The notes under the pieces: generated by a model | The model's input: the letters and a program-made list of their open reading frames with translations, nothing else | Databases searched by the model: none | Told to the model about the DNA's origin: nothing | Source: a virus | Length of the DNA: 23,018 nt | Reading direction: 5' to 3' (one strand) | IMG/VR virus record: IMGVR_UViG_3300046524_000086 | Location: 1-23,018 of that record | Shown: positions 1 through 6,610 of the stretch, one piece after another | Layout: every line of letters begins with the position of its first letter | Numbering within the stretch: the stretch's first letter is position 1 | Translations under genes and position numbers: made by a program

Positions 1-1
1 A

Positions 2-199
2 CCGCAGCAAGTCAAAGTGACGGAAGCGCTTGAGGAATGGCGTATGGCGCGACAGGACGTCTTTGACAACACCACGAAGATTTCCGAGGAAAACGTCGCG
101 CGATGGAAGAGGCTTTCGGATGCTGAGCATTCCTTGATGGATGTGGCTCGCGCTGCGTCATCCCCGCTCACGCGCCCACAGAGCAAGGGAGACCAATGA
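2..199 (+). CDS. Hypothetical protein, 5'-truncated by window edge
   Basis: The frame is open from base 2 to a TGA at 197-199, so the true start probably lies upstream; the first in-window start codon is a GTG at 17. The visible part is charged and mostly helical (acidic N-terminal half, many Ala/Glu/Arg), with no membrane segment and no motif I recognise. It overlaps the next gene by ATGA (196-199), which suggests translational coupling. Function unknown. Confidence 0.5.
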   Translation, partial: PQQVKVTEALEEWRMARQDVFDNTTKISEENVARWKRLSDAEHSLMDVARAASSPLTRPQSKGDQ

Positions 200-300
200 T
201 GCACAGGGACACATGGGCAGCTGCCGCGTGCATCGTGCTGTGGTTTGGCAGCATGACTTGGGGAATTGGTTTCATCGCGAGGTACGTCTGCCCAGCATAA
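196..300 (+). CDS. Small single-pass membrane protein (34 aa)
   Basis: This short ORF starts in an ATGA overlap with the preceding gene and has AAGGGAG about 6 bases upstream of the ATG. A hydrophobic stretch (AAAACIVLWFGSMTWGIGF) fills most of the protein and is followed by Arg, giving one likely transmembrane helix. An in-frame second ATG at 199 is an alternative start. Tiny membrane proteins recur in this genome. Function unknown. Confidence 0.5.
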   Translation: MMHRDTWAAAACIVLWFGSMTWGIGFIARYVCPA

Positions 301-350
301 AAAATAAGGCATAACCGGGGCAGAACGTTGACCGCTTTTTCCCGGTATGC

Positions 351-378
351 AACTTAGGTTGCTGTGACTACCTAAGTT
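351..378 (+). promoter_or_regulatory. 9-bp perfect inverted repeat, candidate operator
   Basis: AACTTAGGT at 351-359 is exactly complementary to ACCTAAGTT at 370-378, with a 10-base spacer. It lies in the 126-base gene-free gap 301-426. A TTGACC at 328-333 could serve as a -35 element, with the repeat covering the -10/start region. The half-site TAGGTTG (355-361) recurs in both arms of the second inverted repeat, at 2767-2812. The lack of a following T-run makes a terminator less likely than a protein-binding site. Confidence 0.45.
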
Positions 379-426
379 CCAAGAAGAAAACCACTCACAC
401 CGAACTGATGGACACGCGGGTCCCTG

Positions 427-954
427 ATGATGATTCCAGCAAATACCCAATTCGTACTAACCGCCCCTCTAGACCACATTCCGGCCGGGGCAACCGGACA
501 GCTAACGCGCTTGGATAGCTACCATGTTGCGCTAGCCTTCGACCACCATGAGGCCCTTGTGTTCGACGTTGAGGACACTGACGATCAAGTCTGGGCAGCT
601 ATCACGCCAGTAGTTAACCCGAGCATGACTGACCCCCCGCTCTTCCAAGTGATCTTGTGCTCTCTCACGTCGCTGATTGTCACTACGCCGCTTGCTATGC
701 TGTTCGTGTACTTCACCGGGGCCGGGGCGGTCCTAACGTTTGCCTTAGGTATCGCTTGGAAGGCTACGCGCTACGGCTGGCGAGGAGCGCTACCTTTGGC
801 CGTAGCTTCGCTTGTAGTTGACCAGTACCTTATTCCGACGCCTGACCATCTTACCCTGTTCCCCTCAACCCCGATTGAATGGTACGCTTTTGCAAGCCTT
901 TTCTTCCTAGCCTTTCTACGCGACCTTGGACTGAAACGAATATTCACACCCTGA
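427..954 (+). CDS. Hypothetical membrane protein (175 aa)
   Basis: The N-terminal ~70 residues look soluble and beta-rich (an IPAGATGQLTRL segment resembling a small SH3-like beta barrel). The C-terminal half holds three to four hydrophobic segments (about residues 73-95, 98-112, 120-135, 150-163), so it is an integral membrane protein with a soluble N-terminal domain. The ATG at 427 follows the inverted-repeat gap and lacks a strong Shine-Dalgarno sequence, so the start is uncertain. It sits upstream of the MarR-like gene and the integrase, i.e. in a lysogeny-type region. A role in superinfection exclusion is possible from location alone; no family recognised. Confidence 0.6.
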   Translation: MMIPANTQFVLTAPLDHIPAGATGQLTRLDSYHVALAFDHHEALVFDVEDTDDQVWAAITPVVNPSMTDPPLFQVILCSLTSLIVTTPLAMLFVYFTGAGAVLTFALGIAWKATRYGWRGALPLAVASLVVDQYLIPTPDHLTLFPSTPIEWYAFASLFFLAFLRDLGLKRIFTP

Positions 955-985
955 TACCCTAACAAGTTGTAATTGGAGTTCCGCT

Positions 986-1420
986 ATGGCACATACTAAC
1001 GGAGACTATCTGAAAGCACTGCATTTAGGAGGTAACATGGCGGCAAATATCCCAGTTGGGTACAAGTCACACTTGTCGGACGAAGTGCGGCAGGCAGCCA
1101 AAGCCCTACGCTTGGCACTGGAGCCGTTCGTATCGCTAAACCCGACAATACCCGCCAGCTACATCATTAGCTTTCTCGCGGTCGCCGAAAAGGAAGGGCG
1201 GCCGGTCAACGAGTACGCTAGCGAAGTAGGGATGCATAAGGCGATCATGACACGCCACCTGTTGGATTTAGGAGAGAGGGACCGTCGCGGCAACGAGGGC
1301 ATGAACATCGTTGAACAGCGCCGCGACAAGAAAGACCTTAGAATTAATCGATCCTTTATCAATGAGAAGGGCGCGGCTTTGCTTTCTAAAGTTAGGCGCG
1401 CCTGGGAACTTAGTCGCTAA
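986..1420 (+). CDS. MarR-like winged-helix transcriptional regulator
   Basis: The protein resembles a MarR-type winged helix-turn-helix: helical N-terminal part, a helix-turn-helix at roughly residues 75-98 (NEYASEVGMHKAIMTRHLLD), then a wing rich in charged residues (EQRRDKKDLRINR) and a C-terminal helix (EKGAALLSKVRRAW). The order 'recognition helix, wing with DLR, EKG' is typical of MarR proteins. The ATG at 986 has GGAG 7 bases upstream; an internal ATG at 1037 has a stronger AGGAGG (1027-1032), so initiation at 1037 (127 aa) is a real alternative. No CI- or Cro-like repressor is visible elsewhere in the window, so this is the best candidate for lysogeny control; that role is inference. 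Confidence 0.7.
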   Translation: MAHTNGDYLKALHLGGNMAANIPVGYKSHLSDEVRQAAKALRLALEPFVSLNPTIPASYIISFLAVAEKEGRPVNEYASEVGMHKAIMTRHLLDLGERDRRGNEGMNIVEQRRDKKDLRINRSFINEKGAALLSKVRRAWELSR

Positions 1421-1438
1421 GGGTAATAGCTAGCCATC

Positions 1439-1525
1439 ATGCAAAACATTGACCAGTTATGGCTTGTGCTGGGTGGGTTGGCCCTAGGTTTCCTGCTCGG
1501 CGCATTTCTCAAAAAGGTTAGCTAA
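1439..1525 (+). CDS. Tiny membrane protein (28 aa)
   Basis: A short ORF whose residues 8-23 form one hydrophobic helix (WLVLGGLALGFLLGAFL), ending in LysLys-Val-Ser. It fits between the regulator and the integrase without overlap. The Shine-Dalgarno is weak. The stops of this gene and of the preceding regulator are followed by almost the same 17 bases (1416-1432 and 1521-1537). Function unknown. Confidence 0.4.
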   Translation: MQNIDQLWLVLGGLALGFLLGAFLKKVS

Positions 1526-1557
1526 CGGCAATAGCTGCACTAACGCGCGAGGCTCAA

Positions 1558-2754
1558 ATGGCATACGTTGACAAGAAGGGCGGCAAGCCCACCGGCTCCT
1601 TTGTGGGCGAGTGGCCCAAGGGAAATAAGAAGCGCCGCTTCAAGACCATGCAGGAAGCCAAGGACTACGAAGCCTTCACGAAGCTGTTCGGCCGCGAGCC
1701 TCCCACGATTGACGAGGGCGGGCCTGCTGCGGGCGAGCTAACGTTTAGGCAGGTAGCAGAGCAGGCTAAGGCAGCGGGAGGCCCCAAGGGTAAATGGAAG
1801 AAGACCGACGACGACCTGATGCAGCGGCTGGACTACTGCTGCGAGGCCATTGGGGACTTGGGGATCAGCCGCGTGACCCGTGGGGCCCTGAAGCAGATCA
1901 CTGAGACCCTAGCTACGCGCAAGACACCCAAGGGCAAGCGCGGGCCCGATAAGGCCCGAGGCCACATGAGCAACGCGCGCATGAACCGGTACCTCTCGGC
2001 GGCATCGGGTGTCCTGACGTGGGCGGTCAATGAAGAGGTCATCGAGACCAAACCGAGCGTCCCGTGGCTAAACGAGACGGACGACAGGCGCTACCGGGAC
2101 ATCCTGAAGGTGGAGGAGGACGAGGTGGTACTAGGTATCATTGAGGCCGACGGCAACCACGTAGAGGCCCAATGCCTCGACTGCATCATGCAGACCGGGC
2201 TGAGGCAGGGGGAGCTACAGAAGCTTGCCCCCGAGCAGATCACCATAGAACCAATTGAGGACGATACGGGAACGCTTGTTCCCTTTGGTGTGCTCCATTT
2301 GAAGCGGGGGCAGACCAAGAACAAAAGGTCTCGCCCTGTAATCTTTTCGCCCGAATTAGCTAAGTTTGTCAGGGCCCTGATCGCTACAGGAAGTCTGCCA
2401 ACTGCTGACCGATTGCTAACTATCTTCCAATCCGCATGTAAACGCGCGGGGATAGAAGGGAACCTCGTTGTCCACTCGCTGCGACATGCACGCAATACGC
2501 GTCTCCGAAAAGCTGGCGTACCAAAGAAAATTCGTAAGGAAATGCTGGGACATATCAGCGACGAGGCTAACGAGATTTACGACCACGTAGACCTTGAGGA
2601 TCAACTGGAAGCTGTGAAAATGGCTGAGGAGTACGCGGGGAAAAGGCTGAAAAGGGCCAAACAGGCCCCCTCGCAAGTCATTGATTTTGCTGAGGATGGT
2701 GCCGGCTCCCGGGATCGAACCGAGGACCTTCGGTTTACAAAACCTAATGTGTAA
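1558..2754 (+). CDS. int: Tyrosine recombinase / phage integrase
   Basis: Site-specific recombinase for integration and excision. The catalytic set of the tyrosine recombinase family is visible: Arg216 (TGLRQGEL), Lys254 in the beta-hairpin (QTKNK), His306 and Arg309 (HSLRH), His332 (LGH) and nucleophile Tyr341. The N-terminal ~60 residues carry a Gly/Lys-rich arm-binding-like segment, followed by a helical core-binding domain at about 60-180. The length (398 aa) is normal. The last ~18 residues (GAGSRDRTEDLRFTKPNV) are encoded by the attachment core that matches a tRNA gene, so integration re-creates or replaces the C-terminus. Integrases are not part of the classical lytic T7 layout, so this gene marks the phage as temperate or derived from a temperate line. 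Confidence 0.95.
   Translation: MAYVDKKGGKPTGSFVGEWPKGNKKRRFKTMQEAKDYEAFTKLFGREPPTIDEGGPAAGELTFRQVAEQAKAAGGPKGKWKKTDDDLMQRLDYCCEAIGDLGISRVTRGALKQITETLATRKTPKGKRGPDKARGHMSNARMNRYLSAASGVLTWAVNEEVIETKPSVPWLNETDDRRYRDILKVEEDEVVLGIIEADGNHVEAQCLDCIMQTGLRQGELQKLAPEQITIEPIEDDTGTLVPFGVLHLKRGQTKNKRSRPVIFSPELAKFVRALIATGSLPTADRLLTIFQSACKRAGIEGNLVVHSLRHARNTRLRKAGVPKKIRKEMLGHISDEANEIYDHVDLEDQLEAVKMAEEYAGKRLKRAKQAPSQVIDFAEDGAGSRDRTEDLRFTKPNV
2697..2744 (-). other. attP: attP core matching 3' half of a tRNA-Thr(TGT)
   Basis: Read on the minus strand, these 48 bases form the 3' part of a tRNA: anticodon loop TTTGTAA (anticodon TGT, Thr), variable loop, T-stem CTCGG / loop TTCGATC / CCGGG, acceptor strand AGCCGGC, discriminator A and CCA. 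The 5' half of the tRNA is absent; pairing fails within the anticodon stem, so this is a partial tRNA carried as the phage attachment core, not a working tRNA gene. Integration would restore the host tRNA-Thr 3' end. It overlaps the last codons of the integrase gene. Confidence 0.85.
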
Positions 2755-2763
2755 CTATTACCA

Positions 2764-2812
2764 TTGACAACCTATTTGCAAATCGCCTAGAGACTGTGTC
2801 CTGATAGGTTGT
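2764..2812 (+). promoter_or_regulatory. Candidate host-type promoter with flanking operator repeat
   Basis: A perfect TTGACA (2764-2769) is followed after 18 bases by TAGAGA (2788-2793), a weak -10 match. A 9-bp perfect inverted repeat, ACAACCTAT (2767-2775) and ATAGGTTGT (2804-2812), overlaps the -35 and the expected start region, as an operator would. The arms contain the TAGGTTG half-site also found at 355-361. The element lies in the only gap between integrase and phage RNA polymerase, where a host-transcribed, repressible promoter for the polymerase would be expected. Integrase arm binding is an alternative reading. Confidence 0.5.
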
Positions 2813-2852
2813 TTTAGGTACATATCCAATAAAACCAACCACTTACGCCGCA

Positions 2853-2875
2853 AACATGCTCACGTACTACAGCAA
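2853..2875 (+). repeat. 23-bp direct repeat, copy 1 (before RNA polymerase gene)
   Basis: This 23-base sequence beginning AACATGCTCACG and ending TACAGCAA is identical to 5285-5307. It lies 13 bases before the RNA polymerase start codon. Its length equals that of a T7-class promoter, and it could be the promoter for this phage's own polymerase, but it has no clear T7 consensus. It also contains an ATG that opens a 10-codon ORF (2856-2888) whose stop abuts the polymerase ATG. Confidence 0.7.
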
Positions 2876-2888
2876 CGAAGGGGAATAG

Positions 2889-5411
2889 ATGGAACAGATG
2901 CAAGTAGCTGAAGCTAGGGAATACCAGCTTGCCGCCGCATCCCTGAAGAAGCGAGACAAGCGACAAGCCGCCAGCTTCAGCAAAGGATCGACTACCGGAG
3001 CAATGGCCCTTAGTGGCCGGCAGTTGCCCCGGCTAACTGAGTACCTGACAGAGAAGTGGAAGACCTACTGCCGAGCGGATGCCCCCGAGTTCAATCTTGA
3101 GAGGATGCTGCGGCAGCTGGAGCCCGAGGTTGTAGCTCTAGTGTGTTTGCAGAGCGGCATGCACGTAGTTGCCACACAGCCCAAAAAGCAAGTGAAGGCG
3201 TTCAGGCTGTTCGCGGACAACCTTGAAGCCGAGTGCTTCAGCGCGGGGTTGACGGTCGAGAACCAACGCCTAGCCAAGCGGGCGGCAAAATGGGCAACCG
3301 AGAAGCACTCCAATCAGAAGATGCGACAGGCGGCGGCCCGCGCTGTAGCTAAGAAGGCAGGGTTTAGCCGCGAAGAGTGGTCTGATGAGGACCGTATTAT
3401 TGCAGGTACGTGGTGCGCCAATCTGCTCACGCAGGGGCTCCCTGACGTATTCCATTGGGAAGAGTTCACCGAATGGAACAAGTCTCTCGGCATCCCCGAG
3501 AAGTACCGGGTGCTCACTGTGTCGGAAGAGGCTCATGGCTTCATGGCTGAGGCGATCAAGGACATGATCCTTCGGCGCCCGGTGTGGCTGCCGAGGCTGA
3601 CCCCTCCCGCGCCATGGGTTAGCTATAAGCAGCGCCCCTCCGACGACACCCGCGTGCGCCAATCGGTAGCGCTGATCAAGGCGCACAACAACGACCAGAT
3701 TGCAGAGATCAAGAAGGCGATAGCTGATGGCACGATGGCGCCCGCGCTCAAGGGCATCAACACGCTGCAAGCCGTGCCCTTCCAGATCAACACTTGGCTG
3801 TTGGACGTGATGGATCAGGTGCAGGCTAACGGCCTTGTGGTCCCCGGGTTCACCGTGCCCGATAAACTTGAGGTCCCCGCGAAGCTCACAGAGGAGCAGT
3901 GGAACGCGCTAGGACAAGACGAGCGCAAGCTGGCTAGCGAGGAGCGCTACTCTGCGCAGAAGCTCAACCGGCAGCGGCACAGCGACTTGACGCTGTTGGC
4001 TCTGGACATGGCCGAGGCGCACAGGTTGGCCGAGGTACCCGAGTTCTACATGGGCATGACGATGGACTTTAGGGGCCGCGTGTATCCGTTACCGCGCTTC
4101 AATTTCCAGCGGGGCGATCATGTGCGGAGCCTGTTTCTGTTTAGGAACGGGCTTCCGATTGGCGAAAAGGGTACACATTGGCTACGAGTACATGTTGCCA
4201 ACTGTTGGGCCCAGAAGGCTCCCGGCGAGGATACCGGGCTCGACAAGAAACCAATAGCTGAGAGGGTACAATGGACGAAGGACAACGAAGAGACCCTGCG
4301 GGGGTACGTTACGTCACCGCTGACCAACTTAGGATGGAGCAAAGCCGACAGCCCGTTCCTGTTCCTTGCGGCTGCACGCGAATTAATGACTGCTATCAGC
4401 GAGGGGGCGGACCATCCGTGTCATCTACCTGTCAGCTTCGACGGGTCTTGCTCAGGACTCCAGCACATGGCCGGGGCAACGCTGGCTGAGGAAGGCCGCT
4501 TCGTGAACCTAACGGACAACGAAGTCCCGCAGGACATCTACGCCATTGTGGCTAAGGTCGCGCGCCGTATGGTCGAGGAGGACGCAGCGGGCCAGGACGA
4601 AAAGAAGCGCAAGTTTGCTCAGCTGTTCCTTAGCTACAAAGGCGGCAAGGGTATCGACAGGAAGCTGTTGAAGCGCTCGACCATGACGTTCTGCTATAGC
4701 TCTGAGGCTAACGGTATGGGCGATCAGTTCTTTGAGGACCTGATGACCCCACTGCAAGCCGATGCCGTGCGCAACAAGACGCCTCACCACTTCGGGACCG
4801 TCAAGGAGCAGGCGGCTGCGGCTCGCTACATGGGCCGCGTGGCCTATGCGGCGATCACTGATGTGGTGCGGAAGCCTGCGGAGGCCATGGACTTCCTCAA
4901 GGCTCTCGCGGGCGTTATGGCGCACGAGGGGAAGCCGGTTAGCTGGGTGACACCGGCAGGCATCCCTTGCATCAACCGCTACCACGAGACCAAAACGAAG
5001 AGGCTTAGCCTGTGGCTGCACAATGAGCGTCTACAGGTGTACGTGGCCACGGGAACGGAAGCACCTCTCTTGAAACGGAAGTGCCAGCAGTCGATAGCGC
5101 CGAATTGGGTGCATTCGATGGACGCGGCCCATTTGCTCCTGACAGCGGGGGCGTGCGCCGACGAAGGCATTACGGACATCGTTACTGTCCATGACTCATT
5201 TGGTTGCCTTCCGGCACATGCTGGCAGGTTCAATCAAATCATTCGGGAGCAGTTTGTGTTGATGTATCAGAGGGATGACCTTCTAACATGCTCACGTACT
5301 ACAGCAAGCGCTCAGTTGTCAGAAGCAAACCAACGGCGACTACCACCGCTTCCGACCAAAGGCCAGCTGGAGTTGAGTGAAGTCCTGCGGGCGAAGTATG
5401 CCTTTGCCTGA
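2889..5411 (+). CDS. Single-subunit DNA-directed RNA polymerase, T7 type
   Basis: Transcribes phage genes from phage promoters. The T7 RNAP catalytic residues align: Asp518 (SFDGSCSGLQH, T7 Asp537), Lys595 and Tyr603 (KRSTMTFCYSS, T7 Lys631/Tyr639) and His768-Asp769 (VHDSFG, T7 His811/Asp812). The C-terminus PLPTKGQLELSEVL...YAFA matches the T7 ending, including the final Phe-Ala. Length 840 aa against 883 in T7. The specificity-loop region (about residues 708-735) differs strongly from T7, so the promoter sequence is expected to differ. The start at 2889 is preceded by GAAGGGG. Residues TCSRTTASA near the C-terminus, encoded by the second 23-bp repeat, replace a segment that in T7 reads ADFYDQFAD, without length change. 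Confidence 0.97.
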   Translation: MEQMQVAEAREYQLAAASLKKRDKRQAASFSKGSTTGAMALSGRQLPRLTEYLTEKWKTYCRADAPEFNLERMLRQLEPEVVALVCLQSGMHVVATQPKKQVKAFRLFADNLEAECFSAGLTVENQRLAKRAAKWATEKHSNQKMRQAAARAVAKKAGFSREEWSDEDRIIAGTWCANLLTQGLPDVFHWEEFTEWNKSLGIPEKYRVLTVSEEAHGFMAEAIKDMILRRPVWLPRLTPPAPWVSYKQRPSDDTRVRQSVALIKAHNNDQIAEIKKAIADGTMAPALKGINTLQAVPFQINTWLLDVMDQVQANGLVVPGFTVPDKLEVPAKLTEEQWNALGQDERKLASEERYSAQKLNRQRHSDLTLLALDMAEAHRLAEVPEFYMGMTMDFRGRVYPLPRFNFQRGDHVRSLFLFRNGLPIGEKGTHWLRVHVANCWAQKAPGEDTGLDKKPIAERVQWTKDNEETLRGYVTSPLTNLGWSKADSPFLFLAAARELMTAISEGADHPCHLPVSFDGSCSGLQHMAGATLAEEGRFVNLTDNEVPQDIYAIVAKVARRMVEEDAAGQDEKKRKFAQLFLSYKGGKGIDRKLLKRSTMTFCYSSEANGMGDQFFEDLMTPLQADAVRNKTPHHFGTVKEQAAAARYMGRVAYAAITDVVRKPAEAMDFLKALAGVMAHEGKPVSWVTPAGIPCINRYHETKTKRLSLWLHNERLQVYVATGTEAPLLKRKCQQSIAPNWVHSMDAAHLLLTAGACADEGITDIVTVHDSFGCLPAHAGRFNQIIREQFVLMYQRDDLLTCSRTTASAQLSEANQRRLPPLPTKGQLELSEVLRAKYAFA
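5285..5307 (+). repeat. 23-bp direct repeat, copy 2 (inside RNA polymerase 3' end)
   Basis: Identical over 23 bases to 2853-2875; identity stops sharply on both sides. Here it is coding (Thr-Cys-Ser-Arg-Thr-Thr-Ala of the polymerase), about 105 bases before the stop codon. Together the copies bracket nearly the whole polymerase gene. Confidence 0.7.
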
Positions 5412-5431
5412 ATAGTCACACATAGGGAACC
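5411..5431 (+). promoter_or_regulatory. Possible phage-polymerase promoter (T7-like CATAGGGA)
   Basis: The 26-base gap after the polymerase stop contains AGTCACACATAGGGAACC, resembling the core of T7-class promoters (CACTATAGGGA) apart from one extra base. The location, immediately after the polymerase gene, is where the first phage promoters lie in T7. No second copy was found in the window, so support is weak; the GGGA also serves as Shine-Dalgarno for the gene at 5438. Confidence 0.25.
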
Positions 5432-5437
5432 ATTACC

Positions 5438-5611
5438 ATGAGCAACACTTCCACCGACACCTTCGAACGCATCGCGGAAGACACGATGGACCTCCTGATC
5501 AAGGCGCTGGCTGCCCTGTCTGCTGAGGACGAGAAGGAACGGCTGATGCTGAAACTCCTCATCTCGCTTGGCGCGTCGGATATCTGCAATCGAGCTATCG
5601 CTCTCGTATGA
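5438..5611 (+). CDS. Hypothetical small protein (57 aa)
   Basis: Starts ATG at 5438 after TAGGGAACC and ends in a TGA that overlaps the next ATG. The protein is helical and acidic (FERIAEDTMDLLIKALAALS...EDEKERLMLKLL), consistent with a small dimeric or coiled-coil protein. First of three ATGA-linked genes after the RNA polymerase, the position in which T7-like phages often keep small host-takeover proteins. Not recognised. Confidence 0.6.
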   Translation: MSNTSTDTFERIAEDTMDLLIKALAALSAEDEKERLMLKLLISLGASDICNRAIALV

Positions 5612-5787
5612 GCATCGCAGCCAACGTCGAGGAGATAATCCGCCTCGACCATCTGCTTGAGGAGATAGCTGGGCAACCGGTTGTCTCCCTTGCGGACCTG
5701 AATGAGTGGCGTTGGCTGAAGCAGCAGCGCCGCTATCAGGTGCGAGCCATCCGTAACTACACCCCTCCATCATCGAGCATCAGATGA
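5608..5787 (+). CDS. Hypothetical small protein (59 aa)
   Basis: ATG overlaps the previous stop as ATGA (5608-5611). The protein is acidic at its start (NVEEIIRLDHLLEEIAG) and basic in the middle (WRWLKQQRRYQVRAIRNY). No membrane segment or known motif. Second of the ATGA-linked trio. Confidence 0.6.
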   Translation: MSIAANVEEIIRLDHLLEEIAGQPVVSLADLNEWRWLKQQRRYQVRAIRNYTPPSSSIR

Positions 5788-5957
5788 CGAACGACGACGT
5801 TTTCGAATTGACTGACGAGTTCGGCGCCACGCTGCGCCTTCAGCCTATCAACAGCACCGCCGTTATCACCGTGTCAGACGAGACCACCGCAGCTATCACG
5901 CTCAGCTATGAGCAGGCGCGCGCTCTCGCTAACGCACTCGTTGATGCGGGGTTCTGA
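5784..5957 (+). CDS. Hypothetical small protein (57 aa)
   Basis: ATG overlaps the previous stop as ATGA (5784-5787). Two or three beta strands (ATLRLQPINSTAVITVSD) are followed by a helix (SYEQARALANALVDAGF), a compact beta-alpha fold. Last gene before the two hairpins at 5961-6005. Not recognised. Confidence 0.6.
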   Translation: MTNDDVFELTDEFGATLRLQPINSTAVITVSDETTAAITLSYEQARALANALVDAGF

Positions 5958-5960
5958 AGT

Positions 5961-6005
5961 CCCGCACTAGCGGGCAAGTTAGATGGGCGGGGTAAATCCC
6001 CGTCC
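5961..6005 (+). other. Two tandem hairpins in the gap before the ssDNA-binding protein gene
   Basis: Hairpin 1: CCCGC (5961-5965), loop ACTA, GCGGG (5970-5974). Hairpin 2: GGGCGGGG (5985-5992), loop TAAAT, CCCCGTCC (5998-6005), 8 pairs with one G-T. No T-run follows, so an ordinary intrinsic terminator is unlikely. RNA processing, transcript stabilisation or a weak terminator are options. No good Shine-Dalgarno lies between the hairpins and the ATG at 6041. Confidence 0.5.
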
Positions 6006-6040
6006 TTAGACTGATCGATACTAGGACTACAATTTCCATA

Positions 6041-6610
6041 ATGGCACGAATTAATAAGTCGCTCCCCGTGGGCACCGCAGTGTTCCCCAAGCTCGACAAG
6101 GTTGACGTTTATCAGCCGGTGGACCAGTTCGGTAAGCCGAAGGGCGATCCCAAGCGGACGTGGAATACCCAGATCAAATTTAGTGACGAGGACCACCGCG
6201 AGGTCGATGCGCTGCTTAAGCAGTGGGTTGCTGATGCTGGCCTGAAGTCAGTAGCTAACTGGCCTTGGAAGACCAGCAAGAAGACCGGCGAAGTTACGCT
6301 GAAGGTCGAGAGCAAAGAAGCCAAGAAGCCGGGCATGTATGACAGCCAGAACGGGCCGCTCCCCGCTGGCACCGTCATCACAGGCGGCTCTCAGATCAAG
6401 GTCAACGTTCAGCCCTACGTTTATACGGGTCTCGGAGGCGGCATCAAGCTCTACCTCAACGCCGTTCAGGTGATGGAGTTGGCGCAGGGTGCAGGCGTTA
6501 GCCCGTTCGAGGCAGTTGAGGGTGGCTATGTGGCTCCCAAGGAGACCTCAGAGGACAAGTCGCCCTTCGATCCGTCAGAGGCCAACACCGACGACGAGGA
6601 AGCTTTCTAA
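6041..6610 (+). CDS. ssDNA-binding protein, T7 gp2.5-like
   Basis: Coats single-stranded DNA and recruits polymerase and helicase at the fork. The protein (189 aa) has an OB-fold-like pattern of beta strands and ends in a strongly acidic tail with terminal Phe (DDEEAF), the hallmark of gp2.5 proteins. Its position directly upstream of endonuclease I matches the T7 order 2.5-3. ATG at 6041 was chosen because it gives a normal N-terminus, although the nearest purine-rich stretch (AGGA, 6023-6026) is 14 bases away. Confidence 0.85.
   Translation: MARINKSLPVGTAVFPKLDKVDVYQPVDQFGKPKGDPKRTWNTQIKFSDEDHREVDALLKQWVADAGLKSVANWPWKTSKKTGEVTLKVESKEAKKPGMYDSQNGPLPAGTVITGGSQIKVNVQPYVYTGLGGGIKLYLNAVQVMELAQGAGVSPFEAVEGGYVAPKETSEDKSPFDPSEANTDDEEAF

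Noticed and set aside
2697-2744. A complete tRNA gene at the integrase end
   Set aside because: Only the 3' half from the anticodon loop to CCA is present; no 5' acceptor strand or D-arm follows.
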